Shown: positions 36,377-46,804, numbered from the stretch's first letter. The stretch: 64,000 nucleotides of DNA from Clostridium muellerianum (GCF_012926525.1 NZ_JABBNI010000063.1:215608-279607); one strand, 5' to 3'. Notes: generated by a model from the sequence alone, not told the origin. A program made the numbers and translations.

Positions 36377-36841
36377 TTAAAATTTTGAATACTGTTCTCT
36401 TACTGTTTTAACTTCTTGAATAATAGCATCTACATCAAGAACCATCTCCATCATTCCGCACTGTTCATCATAAACAGCAGCATCACATTCATCCTTTATT
36501 TCTGGTTCAACCATATGATAAACTGCCAAACCTAATTCTACTCCAGCAAGTGGTCCTGCAAATGTTGGATCTCCAGCACTTACCGTTTCTGCTGAAAGTC
36601 CTGAGGCCTCTGCTTCTGCTCCTCCAATTACTACAACTACATTTTCTGCACCATGTTTTTCAGTTAAATCTTTTACTCTTTGTTGGATCTCCAGATCCAT
36701 AGCACCTGCGGCTGTTCAAACAAAGCATTCTGTTGATGCAAAAATAATTTCTGCTCCAGCTGATTTAACACAAGCTTCAATAGCTGGCCCTGGTATTCCA
36801 TCTCTATCTCCTACTGCTATAACTTTTTTCCCTTTTAACAT
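36377..36841 (-). CDS. grdA: Glycine reductase protein A, selenoprotein (Sec at residue 42)
   Basis: This small carrier selenoprotein holds the carboxymethyl group on its selenocysteine. From the ATG at 36841 (AAGGGTGA upstream) it opens [20 protein letters not shown] and reaches the motif [16 protein letters not shown] with the in-frame TGA at 36718-36716. After that it continues to [20 protein letters not shown]. Total 154 residues, the usual size. A conventional gene finder would call only the piece after the TGA. Confidence 0.96.
36684..36718 (-). promoter_or_regulatory. grdA UGA codon and SECIS-like hairpin
   Basis: TGGATC and GATCCA (36699-36684) form a 6-bp stem with loop TGGA beginning 16 nt after the UGA at 36718-36716. 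It is the right distance for a SelB-dependent SECIS with a G in the apical loop. Confidence 0.65.
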
Positions 36842-36916
36842 ATATAATCACCCTTCTTCCAAAAATTTTGTAATAAAGCCTATAACTTAAATTAATAATC
36901 CTATAATCTTTGCAAT

Positions 36917-38203
36917 TTAGAATCCCTTAGCTGTTAATTTATTAAATCCAACTTCGCTGGTAGCTCCAGTTATAACTTGAATTTCAGCTTCTATAGAACC
37001 ATCTTCTCTTAAACTTCCTACATGTCCTCCAGCTATTACATTTGCTGCTTCTACATGCCCTATTATTTTTTTCATTGGTGGTAATACAACAACTTCATTA
37101 GCATTTCCTGCAGTAACTACTGCATCACCTTTTGGTGTTGAATCAGCTAATGATTGTGAACTCCCATCCTGTCCTGCATATTCATCTGTAATCAATATAG
37201 TCTTTACATCCAAGTCGCTTATCTTGTTACAATTCATAACTAAATCTGCATCTGGGTTACCAAATCCTTCTTCTGATATAATTACAGCATCAGCTCCTAG
37301 ATACTCTACTAACTTAGCAGTATAATTTGAAGATCTTTCCTTATCTGCAAGGTAAACATTTTCATTTGTTATTATGCATCCTAAGAAATTATAATCTTTT
37401 CCATGATGCTCATATAAATCTTCAATTATTGGATGATTCATATGAACATAAGTTGGATTCTTATCACAAGCAGATACACAATTTCCACTAACGATAGCTC
37501 CATCAAACATTTCTGTTGGATATATGAATGTTGGTATTATCTTCTTTGCATCTACTCCATAAACATATGTGTCATGTAAAAGTCCCTGACTTTGAAGCAT
37601 ATAAACATATATTACCTTTGGAAGATTAGGATATTGTTTAACCTGTTCTAATAATGGCAATGTTTCATAGGTTTTAATTTCATCTGGTTTTACATCTTTT
37701 CCAGATTTGCCAATATAAGTAGCAGCCTTAAATCCAACCATTCTTACTGCTTCTTCATGGTCATACTGATTAACCCCTTCTTTTGGTTCACAAGTTATTA
37801 CTAAATTGTTTGTCTTTGAAAATGGAGTATATTTTGCTCCCTCTCCACTCATATCTATTATGCCTTCCTGAAATCCAACTATTTTACCAGTAGTTACCAC
37901 AGCTGCACCCTTTAATACATGAGTTCTTCCTGAACCAACCATATCTACTTTGCTTATAAATCCTGGGAATATTCCACCTTTGCCTTCTACCTTAACTCTT
38001 GGCTCAATAACATCTTTTACAGGTATTATTCTTGTTTCTTCACCTGGTTTTGCAATATCAAACTCAATGCTTTTAAGTCTTTCATCTCCACCTACTTCTT
38101 TTAACAGTTCTTCTTTATTTACATAAAGAATTCCACTTTCAACTTTTGTTTCAGCTCCAAATTCAATGTCCTTAACATAAATTTTTCCAATTTCTAAACG
38201 CAA
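36917..38203 (-). CDS. grdE: Glycine reductase protein B proprotein (pyruvoyl subunits)
   Basis: GrdE is cleaved before a Cys to make the pyruvoyl-bearing large subunit that activates the amino group of glycine. The cleavage site is visible as AIVSGNCVSACDKN. If translation starts at the TTG at 38203 (GGAGG at 8 nt), this Cys is residue 242, the position known from other clostridial GrdE. That supports the TTG start over an ATG 18 codons earlier. 428 residues. It is followed 75 nt later by grdA. Confidence 0.95.
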   Translation of the reverse strand: MRLEIGKIYVKDIEFGAETKVESGILYVNKEELLKEVGGDERLKSIEFDIAKPGEETRIIPVKDVIEPRVKVEGKGGIFPGFISKVDMVGSGRTHVLKGAAVVTTGKIVGFQEGIIDMSGEGAKYTPFSKTNNLVITCEPKEGVNQYDHEEAVRMVGFKAATYIGKSGKDVKPDEIKTYETLPLLEQVKQYPNLPKVIYVYMLQSQGLLHDTYVYGVDAKKIIPTFIYPTEMFDGAIVSGNCVSACDKNPTYVHMNHPIIEDLYEHHGKDYNFLGCIITNENVYLADKERSSNYTAKLVEYLGADAVIISEEGFGNPDADLVMNCNKISDLDVKTILITDEYAGQDGSSQSLADSTPKGDAVVTAGNANEVVVLPPMKKIIGHVEAANVIAGGHVGSLREDGSIEAEIQVITGATSEVGFNKLTAKGF

Positions 38204-38407
38204 AGTATTCACCTCCAAATTTATTTCAATAGGTAAAAAATTTCCTATTGTTATCAATAATAATAATTGTTACAGTTGTTAACTATTTTAATTTTTAATA
38301 GTATTAAAATTGACTTGTATTTTTTATTTATATATATTAGGCTTTTAATGAGCGTTATTTAATTTTTGACAAGATGATGATTTTTATCTAAATCTTGTCT
38401 TTTTTTA

Positions 38408-38740
38408 TTATAATGTGTCATAATATGTTTTTATAAAGCTTTCTACATCCTCTAAGGAAGTAATTTTATCAGCAGTAATTGTGTTTTCTTTTTGACCATT
38501 TCTATAAATTATCATTGTTGGTAGTCCTAATACCTTTTGCCCTATGGCAAGTCTTCTTGCAGTACTTATATTTAAACTTGAAAACTTTATTTTGTCCCCA
38601 TACTTTTCTTCTAATCCATGAACCCCCGGCATAAGTTCTTTACATATTTCGCATTTATCTCCCCAAAAATCAACAAATACTGGTTTTTCAGTGTAAGTTA
38701 AAACTTCACCTTCAAAATTCTCCTTGTTTAATTCAATCAT
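38408..38740 (-). CDS. trxA: Thioredoxin dedicated to glycine reductase
   Basis: This 110-residue protein has the thioredoxin fold (PVFVDFWGDKCEICKELMPG; the cis-Pro segment LGLPTMIIYRNG). The active site is CEIC, not WCGPC. The Gly-Pro between the Cys residues is lost, which normally changes redox potential. It is encoded between trxB and grdE and is presumably the electron donor that reduces selenoprotein A. Confidence 0.92.
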   Translation of the reverse strand: MIELNKENFEGEVLTYTEKPVFVDFWGDKCEICKELMPGVHGLEEKYGDKIKFSSLNISTARRLAIGQKVLGLPTMIIYRNGQKENTITADKITSLEDVESFIKTYYDTL

Positions 38741-38760
38741 TTTTTAACCTCCTAAATATT

Positions 38761-39681
38761 TTATTTATGTTCTTCTAAATAACGTTCAGCAATAGTTGCT
38801 GCTATAGCCCCATCTGCTGCTGCAGTTATTACCTGCCTTAATGATTTTTTTCTTACATCTCCTGCTGCAAACACTCCAGCTACATTAGTTTGCATATCTT
38901 CATCTGTTATAATATAGTCTTTTTCCATATCTAATTTTCCTTCGAATAGAGATGATATTGGATCATATCCTACAAATACAAAGCATCCATCTACTTTTAA
39001 TTCACTAGTTTCCCCTGTTAACTTATTTTTTAATATAAGTTTTTCTAATATTTCATCGCCTACAGCTTCTTCTACAGTTGAATTCCAAATAAAATCTATT
39101 TTAGGATTAGCAAAAGCTTTTTCTTGTAATGATTTCGCTGCTCTTAATGCATCTCTTCTATGAACTACTGTAACCTTTTCTGCAAACTTTGTAAGATATA
39201 TTGCTTCTGTTATTGCAGAGTCTCCTCCTCCTATAACAGCTACATCTAAATCTGTAAAAAAGTCAGCATCACAAGTTGCACAATAAGAAATTCCTTTTCC
39301 CCTAAGCTCAGTTTCATTTTTAAAGCCTGAAAGTTTAGGATTTGCGCCTGTAGCTATTATTATAGTTTTTGCTTCATAAGTCTCCTTTTTACCTTTTACA
39401 ACTTTCACATCGCCTTCTAAATTTACTTCTACTATTTCATCTTTAGTAAATTTTGTTCCAAAATCCTCTGCTTGTTTTTTCATTCTTTTACTTAAAGTTG
39501 TTCCTGTACATTCCTCTATGGAACCTGGGTAGTTTTCCAATTCATCTGTAGTTGTTGCCTGACCACCATATTTTGCTCTTTCAATAATTAAAGTATTCAT
39601 CCTTGATCTTGCTGCATAAAGTCCTGCTGATAATCCTGCTGGTCCACCTCCTATTATTATAGTGTCATAAATTTGTGCCAT
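38761..39681 (-). CDS. trxB: Thioredoxin reductase of the grd operon
   Basis: FAD/NADPH flavoenzyme: GGGPAGLSAGLYAARS binds FAD, CATCDADFF is the redox active site, GGGDSAITEAIYL binds NADPH, and FAAGDVRKKSLRQVITAAAD ends it. 306 residues. It overlaps no neighbour and lies 20 nt before trxA. It supplies electrons from NADPH to the dedicated thioredoxin. Confidence 0.96.
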   Translation of the reverse strand: MAQIYDTIIIGGGPAGLSAGLYAARSRMNTLIIERAKYGGQATTTDELENYPGSIEECTGTTLSKRMKKQAEDFGTKFTKDEIVEVNLEGDVKVVKGKKETYEAKTIIIATGANPKLSGFKNETELRGKGISYCATCDADFFTDLDVAVIGGGDSAITEAIYLTKFAEKVTVVHRRDALRAAKSLQEKAFANPKIDFIWNSTVEEAVGDEILEKLILKNKLTGETSELKVDGCFVFVGYDPISSLFEGKLDMEKDYIITDEDMQTNVAGVFAAGDVRKKSLRQVITAAADGAIAATIAERYLEEHK

Positions 39682-39753
39682 AAAATTACCTCCTGCCTTT
39701 CAAAAATTTAATACAGAAAATTCCCAATTTTAAAAATATTTTTAGTTAATAAA

Positions 39754-40128
39754 TCACACTAATGCATGATTTATTAAATCATAATCTATAAGCTGAAAAT
39801 CTTCTAATATCTGCTTAGACCAATTGGGCAAACCATAATTTTTTAAAAATTTTTCAGTAGTATGTAGAGCTTCCTCTATATAACCTAAAGATTTTATGTC
39901 AACTGTACTGTCATTGTCTTTAGATATAACCACTGTTCTATATGGAGTTTCATTAGGTTTAATGCTACTCATTAAAGGATGAGTTAACAATTTATGCCCT
40001 TTATGAATATAATCTCTAACCTTTGTATAAACATTAGTAGTAGCACCTTCTATAAAATCTACTTTGTATTCATTACCTAATTTATCCCTACTCATAGGAT
40101 TGTTCGTAATAATTATTGCCTCTTTCAC
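39754..40128 (-). CDS. grdX: GrdX-type protein
   Basis: This is the first gene behind the glycine riboswitch. The 124-residue product (opens MKEAIIITNNPMSRDKLGNE) has the look of GrdX, the small protein at the head of clostridial grd operons, whose role is unknown. The start is GTG at 40128 with AAGGAGAG upstream. I rely on position and length rather than a known active-site motif. Confidence 0.85.
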   Translation of the reverse strand: MKEAIIITNNPMSRDKLGNEYKVDFIEGATTNVYTKVRDYIHKGHKLLTHPLMSSIKPNETPYRTVVISKDNDSTVDIKSLGYIEEALHTTEKFLKNYGLPNWSKQILEDFQLIDYDLINHALV

Positions 40129-40183
40129 TACTTTTTACTCTCCTTTTGCAAAAATTGGATATGATCAAAGCTTTACTTTACAA

Positions 40184-40370
40184 AAATAAAAACAGAGACA
40201 TAAAACTTCCGTTTTATGTCTCTGTCTTTTAACCTGAGAGATTTACTCCTTCGGTGCTTAATGCTTTCCAGAGATTTGTCCGTTTTCGGTCCTTTTGCCT
40301 GAGAGGTTCATACTATTACGGTAAAATAATACTTACTCCTTCGGCTATCCATTTAAGGATACTATATATT
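40184..40370 (-). promoter_or_regulatory. Tandem glycine riboswitch with terminator, leader of grd
   Basis: Two consecutive aptamers have GCCGAAGGAGTAA...CTCTCAGGCAAAAGGACCG and then GCACCGAAGGAGTAA...CTCTCAGGTTAAAAGAC. They are followed by a 14-bp terminator stem (CAGAGACATAAAAC/GTTTTATGTCTCTG) with U-run at 40224-40184. Glycine binding is expected to prevent termination. About 55 nt separates it from grdX. Confidence 0.93.
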
Positions 40371-40682
40371 AAAATATATAGCTAAGTAAACTTTTTAAGT
40401 TAAACTTTGTTAAGTTTTCTACTTAATCTCCCGAAAACATCATCCTAAATATTAAAATTTGTTATACACTTTTTTTCTATTATTATTATATCTTATATCT
40501 TAATTTTTTTCCATGGCTTATGTAAACATTTTCTATTGTATTTTATTATAGTACCCATTTTGTTTTTTAATACATCGTATACATTTTTTCCCTATTTTAA
40601 TACTACCTTTTACATCTCCAATATTCCATATTGAAACAAATTACCTTTCTAAATATTAATATAATGCATTTTTAAATAATAA

Positions 40683-40727
40683 AAAGAACATTTGCTTATA
40701 ATAAATTTCTACAAGCAAATGTTCTTT
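40683..40727 (-). terminator. Intrinsic terminator of the gcv operon
   Basis: AAAGAACATTTGCTT and AAGCAAATGTTCTTT are perfect 15-bp arms with a U-run on the minus strand. The rest of 40371-40802 is AT-rich leader and promoter sequence of the grd riboswitch. Confidence 0.8.
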
Positions 40728-40802
40728 ATAGAATATCTCTTATTACTGCTACCTATCCTTTCACAGTTTTATAAAAATACTTTCTTTATTCAAATTACAA
40801 CT

Positions 40803-42257
40803 CTATTTATTATATTTTACTATAGGTTTTCTAGCTGCCTTTACTTCATCTAATCTTTTAATTGGTGTATTATGTGGTGCATTTGTTAGTAATTCAGGAT
40901 TTTCCTTAGCTTCTTTAGCTATTTTTATCATAGAATCTATAAAACCATCTAAAGTTTCCTTGCTTTCTGTTTCTGTAGGTTCTATCATTAAAGCACTATC
41001 GATAATTAAAGGAAAATATATTGTTGGTGGATGATATCCGTAATCCAGCAACCTTTTAGCTACATCAAGAGTACTAACACTTTCAGGTGCATCCTTTAAG
41101 CCTGCCATTGCAAATTCATGTTTACATACACTGTCTATAGGTTGATTATAATAATCTTTTAATTGACTCTTTATATAATTAGCATTTAATACAGCTATAT
41201 CACTAGCCCTTTTAAGTCCTTCTGCTCCCATTGTAAGTATATAAGAGTAAGCTTTTACTATGACATTAAAGTTACCATAAAAACTTTTAACTTTTCCAAT
41301 AGAATAAGGTCTGTCATAATTTAAAATATACTTTTCCTCTTTCTTTTCTATAACAGGCACAGGCAAAAATTCAGCCAAACTTTCTTTTACTCCTACAGGA
41401 CCGCTTCCTGGTCCTCCACCTCCATGTGGTGTTGCAAATGTTTTATGAAGGTTCATATGAACTACATCAAAACCCATATCCCCAGGTCTAGCTTCTCCCA
41501 TAACAGCATTTAAATTTGCGCCATCGTAGTAAACAAGTCCTCCTGCTTCATGTACTAAATCTGATATTAATTTTATATTAGTATCAAAAAGACCTAATGT
41601 ATTTGGATTTGTTAACATTAAACCTGCTATTTCATCATTTAGTACAGATTTTAAAGATTCTATATCTACAAGTCCTTTCTTATCCGACTTTACTTCAACT
41701 ATAGTGAAACCAGCCACATTAGCACTTGCTGGATTTGTTCCATGTGCAGAATCAGGAACTATAATTTTTGTTCTCTTTAAATCCCCTCTTTTTCTATGAT
41801 AAGATTTTATTATCATAAGCCCTGTAAGTTCTCCATGAGCACCTGCTGCTGGCTGTAGTGTAACTTGATCCATTCCAGATATTTCTGAAAGTTTGCTGCT
41901 TAAATCGTACATTATTTCAAGGGCACCTTGTACTGTATCCTCACTTTGGTACGGGTGGATATTTAAAAGTTTAGGATTAGAAGCTATGTCTTCATTTATT
42001 TTAGGATTATACTTCATAGTACAAGAACCTAAAGGATAAAAACCATTATCTACTCCATAATTTTTGTTTGCAAGAAGCGTAAAATGTCTTATTACATCTG
42101 GTTCACTAACCTCTGGAAGTTCTGTATCTTTTGATTTTAGCATTTCCTTAGGAATTAAATTTTCAATATCTTCACATTCTATATCACATTTAGGAAGTGT
42201 ATAAGCTACTCTTCCTGGCTTTGAAATTTCAAAAATCAACTTGTTATATTCTTTCAT
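40803..42257 (-). CDS. gcvPB: Glycine dehydrogenase (decarboxylating) subunit 2
   Basis: This is the PLP-binding half of split P-protein. The PLP lysine is in [19 protein letters not shown], with the substrate region [14 protein letters not shown] and [16 protein letters not shown] earlier. 484 residues. The start directly follows gcvPA (the ATG at 42257 is next to its stop). It releases CO2 from glycine and loads the aminomethyl group on GcvH. Confidence 0.97.
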   Translation of the reverse strand: MKEYNKLIFEISKPGRVAYTLPKCDIECEDIENLIPKEMLKSKDTELPEVSEPDVIRHFTLLANKNYGVDNGFYPLGSCTMKYNPKINEDIASNPKLLNIHPYQSEDTVQGALEIMYDLSSKLSEISGMDQVTLQPAAGAHGELTGLMIIKSYHRKRGDLKRTKIIVPDSAHGTNPASANVAGFTIVEVKSDKKGLVDIESLKSVLNDEIAGLMLTNPNTLGLFDTNIKLISDLVHEAGGLVYYDGANLNAVMGEARPGDMGFDVVHMNLHKTFATPHGGGGPGSGPVGVKESLAEFLPVPVIEKKEEKYILNYDRPYSIGKVKSFYGNFNVIVKAYSYILTMGAEGLKRASDIAVLNANYIKSQLKDYYNQPIDSVCKHEFAMAGLKDAPESVSTLDVAKRLLDYGYHPPTIYFPLIIDSALMIEPTETESKETLDGFIDSMIKIAKEAKENPELLTNAPHNTPIKRLDEVKAARKPIVKYNK

Positions 42258-43598
42258 TTATACTCCCTCCATTACACTTACTAATTTATCAATATCCTGA
42301 GCTGTCCTTTTTTCTGTTACACAGAAAAGAAGTGCATTTTTATAGGAAGTATAATTTTTACCTAAAGGATAACCTCCAAGTATTTTATTTTTTAATAATT
42401 CTTCATTAATACTTGATGGTTCTGCTTCACTTGTTACTGCAAATTCCTTAAAGAACGGTTTGTTAAATAAAGGTTTATATTTTCCTGACTTAGTAATTTC
42501 GTTAAAAGCATAATGGGCTTTCTGAGCGCTTTGATAAGCAACTTCTTTAATCCCCTGCTTTCCCATAGTCGTAAGATATATTACTGCAGTTAAAGCATTT
42601 AAAGCCTCATTAGAGCATATATTAGAAGTTGCCTTTTCTCTTCTTATATGCTGTTCTCTTGCTTGAAGCGTTAAAACAAAACCTCTTTTTCCATCTAAAT
42701 CTTCAGTTTGTCCTACTATTCTTCCTGGCATTTTACGCATAAGCTTTGATTTAGTTGCCATAAATCCAACATATGGACCTCCAAAGCTTATACTGTTTCC
42801 TAAGCTTTGTGCTTCTCCAACTGCTATATCAGCGCCTAATTCTCCTGGAGATTTTAATATTCCAAGTGATATAGGGTCAACACTCATTATAAGTAATGCT
42901 TTATTTTCATGAGTAACCTTTTCTATTTCCGTTACATCTTCTATTACTCCAAAAAAGTTAGGATTTTGTACTATAACTCCTGCCGTTTTATTATCAACAG
43001 CTGATTTTAATTTTTCTAAATCAGTAACTCCATCTGCCATATCTATCTCTACTATTTCTATATCCTTAAACTTTGTATAAGTTTCTAATACTCTTCTAAT
43101 TTCTGGATGAACAGTTTTAGACACTAATATCCTTTTTTTCCTTGTGCTATCAGCTGCCATTAAAGCCGCTTCTGTACAAGCTGTTGCTCCATCATACATA
43201 GAAGCATTGGCAGCATCAAGTCCTGTAAGTTCGCAGATCATACTTTGATATTCAAATATAGTCTGCAAAGTTCCCTGGCTTATTTCTGCCTGATATGGTG
43301 TATATGCTGTATAAAATTCTGATTTTGAAACTATATGTTTTATCAAAGTTGGAATATAGTGATCATAAGCTCCTGCACCTAAAAAACAAGTAAGCTCATC
43401 TGTGCTTAAATTTTTATTAGCTAGAGTATTCATATATTTTAAAAGTTCTAATTCTGATAACCCTTCTGGTAAATTTAAACCTTTTTTAAGTTTTATATTT
43501 TCTGGAATATCTGAAAAAAGATCTTCTAATGAACTTACTCCTATACTATCCAGCATTTTCTTTTCATCATCACATGTAACAGGTATATATGGAAACAT
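42258..43598 (-). CDS. gcvPA: Glycine dehydrogenase (decarboxylating) subunit 1
   Basis: This is the partner subunit of gcvPB ([56 protein letters not shown]). ATG at 43598 has AAGGAGG 7 nt upstream, inside the gcvH end. An ORF extension ten codons further upstream covers that site. 446 residues. It forms the active P-protein with gcvPB. Confidence 0.96.
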   Translation of the reverse strand: MFPYIPVTCDDEKKMLDSIGVSSLEDLFSDIPENIKLKKGLNLPEGLSELELLKYMNTLANKNLSTDELTCFLGAGAYDHYIPTLIKHIVSKSEFYTAYTPYQAEISQGTLQTIFEYQSMICELTGLDAANASMYDGATACTEAALMAADSTRKKRILVSKTVHPEIRRVLETYTKFKDIEIVEIDMADGVTDLEKLKSAVDNKTAGVIVQNPNFFGVIEDVTEIEKVTHENKALLIMSVDPISLGILKSPGELGADIAVGEAQSLGNSISFGGPYVGFMATKSKLMRKMPGRIVGQTEDLDGKRGFVLTLQAREQHIRREKATSNICSNEALNALTAVIYLTTMGKQGIKEVAYQSAQKAHYAFNEITKSGKYKPLFNKPFFKEFAVTSEAEPSSINEELLKNKILGGYPLGKNYTSYKNALLFCVTEKRTAQDIDKLVSVMEGV

Positions 43599-43599
43599 A

Positions 43600-43983
43600 T
43601 TATTCCTCCTTACCACACAAATCTTCATAAGCTTTACTGTCTAATAAGCTATTCAACTGGGATGCATCTGAAATTTGGACCATTATTATCCAATTTCCAT
43701 ATGGATCCTCATTTATTAATTCAGGTGAATCGTCTAACTCTTCATTTATTTTAACTACTTTTCCGCTTATAGGCATATATATATCTGAAGCGGCTTTTAC
43801 AGATTCAACTACTCCAAAAGCTTCTTCTACAGCTAATTCAGAATCTACTTCTGGAAGCTCAACAAATACTATATCCCCTAAAGAATGTTGTGCAAAATCT
43901 GTAATGCCTATATAGGCTTTATCTCCTTCAACCTTTACCCATTCATGATCTTTCGTATATTTTAAATTTTCTAATATTTTCAT
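43600..43983 (-). CDS. gcvH: Glycine cleavage system H protein
   Basis: This lipoyl carrier has the expected lipoylation lysine in [16 protein letters not shown]. The N-terminus [20 protein letters not shown] and the end of the fold are typical. 127 residues. It shuttles the aminomethyl group from P-protein to T-protein. Confidence 0.97.
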   Translation of the reverse strand: MKILENLKYTKDHEWVKVEGDKAYIGITDFAQHSLGDIVFVELPEVDSELAVEEAFGVVESVKAASDIYMPISGKVVKINEELDDSPELINEDPYGNWIIMVQISDASQLNSLLDSKAYEDLCGKEE

Positions 43984-44048
43984 TTTTATTCCCCCTACCC
44001 AATATAATTTTTAAAAAATATTCTTATGTTTCAACCAATATTATTAAC

Positions 44049-45155
44049 TTATTTTTTATAATTCTTTTTATAAAATTTCTTATCTATTATTTCAGCCTTA
44101 GCACTCTTATTTCTAATTACAATTTCTATTTCTTTTCCTAAATTTGCATATTCTGCTTTTATAAGAGCGAGTCCTATATTTTTATTTAAAGAAGGTGATT
44201 TATATCCAGTGGTAACATAACCTATTTCCTGTCCTTCAATTTGAACTTTGTAGCCATGTCTTGGAATTCCTCTATCCTTCATTTCAAATCCTATAAGTTT
44301 CCTTTTTAATCCTTTTGATTTTTGTTTTAGTAGTGCTTCTTTACCTATGAACTTGTCCTTATTTAATTTAACAAAAAATCCAATGCCTGCTTCCAAAGGG
44401 CTTATATCTTCAGCAAGTTCATTTCCGTATAAAGGCAAACATACCTCAAATCTTAAAGTATCCCTGCATCCAAGACCTACTGGTATAAGTCCATCCTCTT
44501 TTCCAATTTCCAAAAGTTTAACCCATATATTTTCTCCATCTTTATCACTACAAAATACTTCAAAACCATCTTCACCTGTATAACCTGTTCTTGATATCAT
44601 ACAATCGATGTTGTTAACCTTTACATTTCTTTTGCAATAAAAAAACTTTATATCGCTTAAGTCCACGTTAACAATCTTCTGTAATATTTTTTGAGCCTTT
44701 GGACCTTGAATAGCAAATTCGCAGATATTAGGCGATATGTTTTCAATGCTTACATCAAAATTTCCTTTGTTATCTATCATCCATTTAAAATCTTTATCTA
44801 TGTTTCCTGCATTGATAACTAAATAGAAATAATCATCAGCATACTTATATACTAATATGTCATCTACTGTTCCTCCATGTTCATAGCACATAGGAGTATA
44901 CAATGCTTGATTATCCTCTAATATAGAAGCATCATTAGTAATTAAATTTTGCACAAACTTAAAGGCATCTTTACCTTTAATTTCTACTTCCCCCATATGC
45001 GATACATCAAAAATTCCTGCTGCATTTCGTACTGCTTCATGTTCAACAATTATACCCTGATATTGAACTGGAAGTGCCCATCCAGCAAAATCTATAATTT
45101 TGCCTCCATACCTTGGATAGACATTAAACAATGGTGTTTTTTTCAATTCCCCCAT
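44049..45155 (-). CDS. gcvT: Aminomethyltransferase (glycine cleavage T protein)
   Basis: It moves the methylene group to tetrahydrofolate and frees ammonia. FDVSHMGEVEIKGKDA, ISRTGYTGEDGFEVFC and PVGLGCRDTLRFEVCLPLYG are all family segments. 368 residues. AAGGAGG precedes the ATG. It is first in the oxidative glycine operon, about 30 nt behind the riboswitch terminator. Confidence 0.97.
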   Translation of the reverse strand: MGELKKTPLFNVYPRYGGKIIDFAGWALPVQYQGIIVEHEAVRNAAGIFDVSHMGEVEIKGKDAFKFVQNLITNDASILEDNQALYTPMCYEHGGTVDDILVYKYADDYFYLVINAGNIDKDFKWMIDNKGNFDVSIENISPNICEFAIQGPKAQKILQKIVNVDLSDIKFFYCKRNVKVNNIDCMISRTGYTGEDGFEVFCSDKDGENIWVKLLEIGKEDGLIPVGLGCRDTLRFEVCLPLYGNELAEDISPLEAGIGFFVKLNKDKFIGKEALLKQKSKGLKRKLIGFEMKDRGIPRHGYKVQIEGQEIGYVTTGYKSPSLNKNIGLALIKAEYANLGKEIEIVIRNKSAKAEIIDKKFYKKNYKK

Positions 45156-45183
45156 AATTAATCCCTCCTTAAATTATAAAAAA

Positions 45184-45360
45184 AAGAGACATAATGATAT
45201 TTCTATCATCATGTCTCTGTCTAACATAATTAGTTATGTAATATAACCTTACTATTCAGAGTTCCATCCAGTATAGATTTCTTTGCCTGAGAGTTTTTAT
45301 AAAAAATGATTCCTTTTATATTTCCCCGACGGCCACCCACTTAAGGATATCTCTCTATAC
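45184..45360 (-). promoter_or_regulatory. Glycine riboswitch (apparently one good aptamer) with terminator, leader of gcvT
   Basis: The RNA reads GAGAG..., then ACTCTCAGGCAAAGAAATC...GGATGGAACTCTG. It is followed by a terminator (AGAGACATAATGATA with TATCATCATGTCTCT, T8) at 45219-45184. Only one clear CTCTCAGGCAAA core is seen. The upstream part (GGCCGTCGGGG) is irregular, so the second aptamer may be absent or degenerate. Confidence 0.85.
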
Positions 45361-45482
45361 CTTCATCTGTCTTTATTTAATTATAACTTAAAAACTCCTA
45401 TTACATTATATTACATTGATGGGATTTTTTCAACACATTTAAAAAATTCAGGATGTTTTTATAAATATAACTTTAGAGTATA

Positions 45483-46322
45483 TTAAAAATCTTCTACAAA
45501 AAACACGCCACAAGCTCCTGCTCCTGCATATACACCAACTACGCATCCAACTTCACATTCAATAAATTCTTTATTTTTATCTTTTAAATCTTCTCTTAAA
45601 ATATCTAAAATATCTTTATTTTCTACATGTAAAAGCACAGAAGTTTCTCCTTCTTTTACACCTTGCTTATCTAAATAATCTAGTATAGCCCTTATAGCTT
45701 TTTTACTTCCTCTTACTTTATCTTTTACAATCATTTCCCCATTTTCTACAGCCAATATAGGTTTTATACCTAATATACTTGCTATAGTTCCAGTAGTTTT
45801 AGATATTCTGCCGCCTTTAATTAGATTGTCCATTGTTGCAAATGCTAATGCACTTTTAACATGAGGAATTAAATTTTTAATTTTCTCTTCTATAGCATGT
45901 ATTCCCAATCCTTCATTTTTTAATGAACCTGCTTTCATAACTATAATACCAAGACCTGATGTAACATTTAAACTATCTATTACAATTATATCTTCTGTCT
46001 CTAATGCATCTTTAGCTATACAGGCTGATTGATAGGTACCACTTAATTTAGATGAAATATGTATAGATATTATCTTATATCCCTGGCTAAGATATTTTTT
46101 ATAACATTCCATAAACCTTTGTGGATTTACTTGTGCTGTTCTTGGAAAATCCTTATTTCCATCCATTTTCATCAGCAGTGTATGTAAATTTATATCTACA
46201 CCATCTTTATAAGTTTCTTCATCAAAGCTTAAAAGAAGTGGAAGTACCTCAATACCATACTTTTCTATTATATTTAATGGAAGATCTGATGTACTATCAG
46301 TTATTATTTTTATTTTTTCCAT
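45483..46322 (-). CDS. DegV-family fatty-acid-binding protein
   Basis: The 279-residue protein opens KIITDSTSDLPLNIIEKYGI and has SSKLSGTYQSA, GGRISKTTG and an end typical of DegV. DegV proteins bind fatty acids and in some Firmicutes act as FakB, presenting the fatty acid to FakA kinase. No fakA is adjacent. GGAGG precedes the ATG by 9 nt. Confidence 0.92.
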   Translation of the reverse strand: MEKIKIITDSTSDLPLNIIEKYGIEVLPLLLSFDEETYKDGVDINLHTLLMKMDGNKDFPRTAQVNPQRFMECYKKYLSQGYKIISIHISSKLSGTYQSACIAKDALETEDIIVIDSLNVTSGLGIIVMKAGSLKNEGLGIHAIEEKIKNLIPHVKSALAFATMDNLIKGGRISKTTGTIASILGIKPILAVENGEMIVKDKVRGSKKAIRAILDYLDKQGVKEGETSVLLHVENKDILDILREDLKDKNKEFIECEVGCVVGVYAGAGACGVFFVEDF

Positions 46323-46336
46323 ACCTTAATTTCCTC

Positions 46337-46804
46337 CTACTTCATGGTCGGAAAATCCATTTGTCTTAATGCCTCATATACAGTTATAGCTACTGTGTTA
46401 GATAAATTTAATGAACGAGTCGTAGTATTTATCATAGGTACTCTTATGCAACCCTCAGGATTACTTTCCCTTATGCTATCTGGAAGTCCACATGATTCTC
46501 TACCAAATACGATAAAATCTCCTTCTTTAAATTTTACTTCGTGATAAAAATTGCTTCCATGAGTAGTAGAAAAATAAAAAGTTGAGTCCTTATATTTTTC
46601 TCTTAATTCTTCGTACGATTCATAAACTTGAAGATCTAGGTATTTCCAATAATCCAATCCTGCTCTTCTTAGATGCTTTTCATCTAAACTAAAACCTAGA
46701 GGTTTTATTAAATGAAGCTTACAATTTGTAAGTACACAAGTTCTTGCTATATTACCTGTATTTTGTGGTATTTCCGGCTGAAACAATACTATATTTAAAT
46801 TCAA
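46337..46804 (-). CDS. trmL: tRNA (cytidine(34)-2'-O)-methyltransferase TrmL
   Basis: This is a SPOUT-fold methyltransferase of the wobble base of tRNA-Leu. NIVLFQPEIPQNTGNIART opens it; FGRESCGLP and MINTTTRSLNLSNTVAI are the knot segments. The start is uncertain: TTG at 46804 matches the family opening, while GTG at 46843 adds 13 residues of poor fit. No good ribosome site is visible at either. About 155 residues. Its stop lies 14 nt before degV. Confidence 0.9.
   Translation of the reverse strand: MNLNIVLFQPEIPQNTGNIARTCVLTNCKLHLIKPLGFSLDEKHLRRAGLDYWKYLDLQVYESYEELREKYKDSTFYFSTTHGSNFYHEVKFKEGDFIVFGRESCGLPDSIRESNPEGCIRVPMINTTTRSLNLSNTVAITVYEALRQMDFPTMK

Noticed and set aside
36377..36700. 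107-residue gene starting MDLEIQ
   Set aside because: It is the part of grdA after its selenocysteine UGA; the true start is at 36841.
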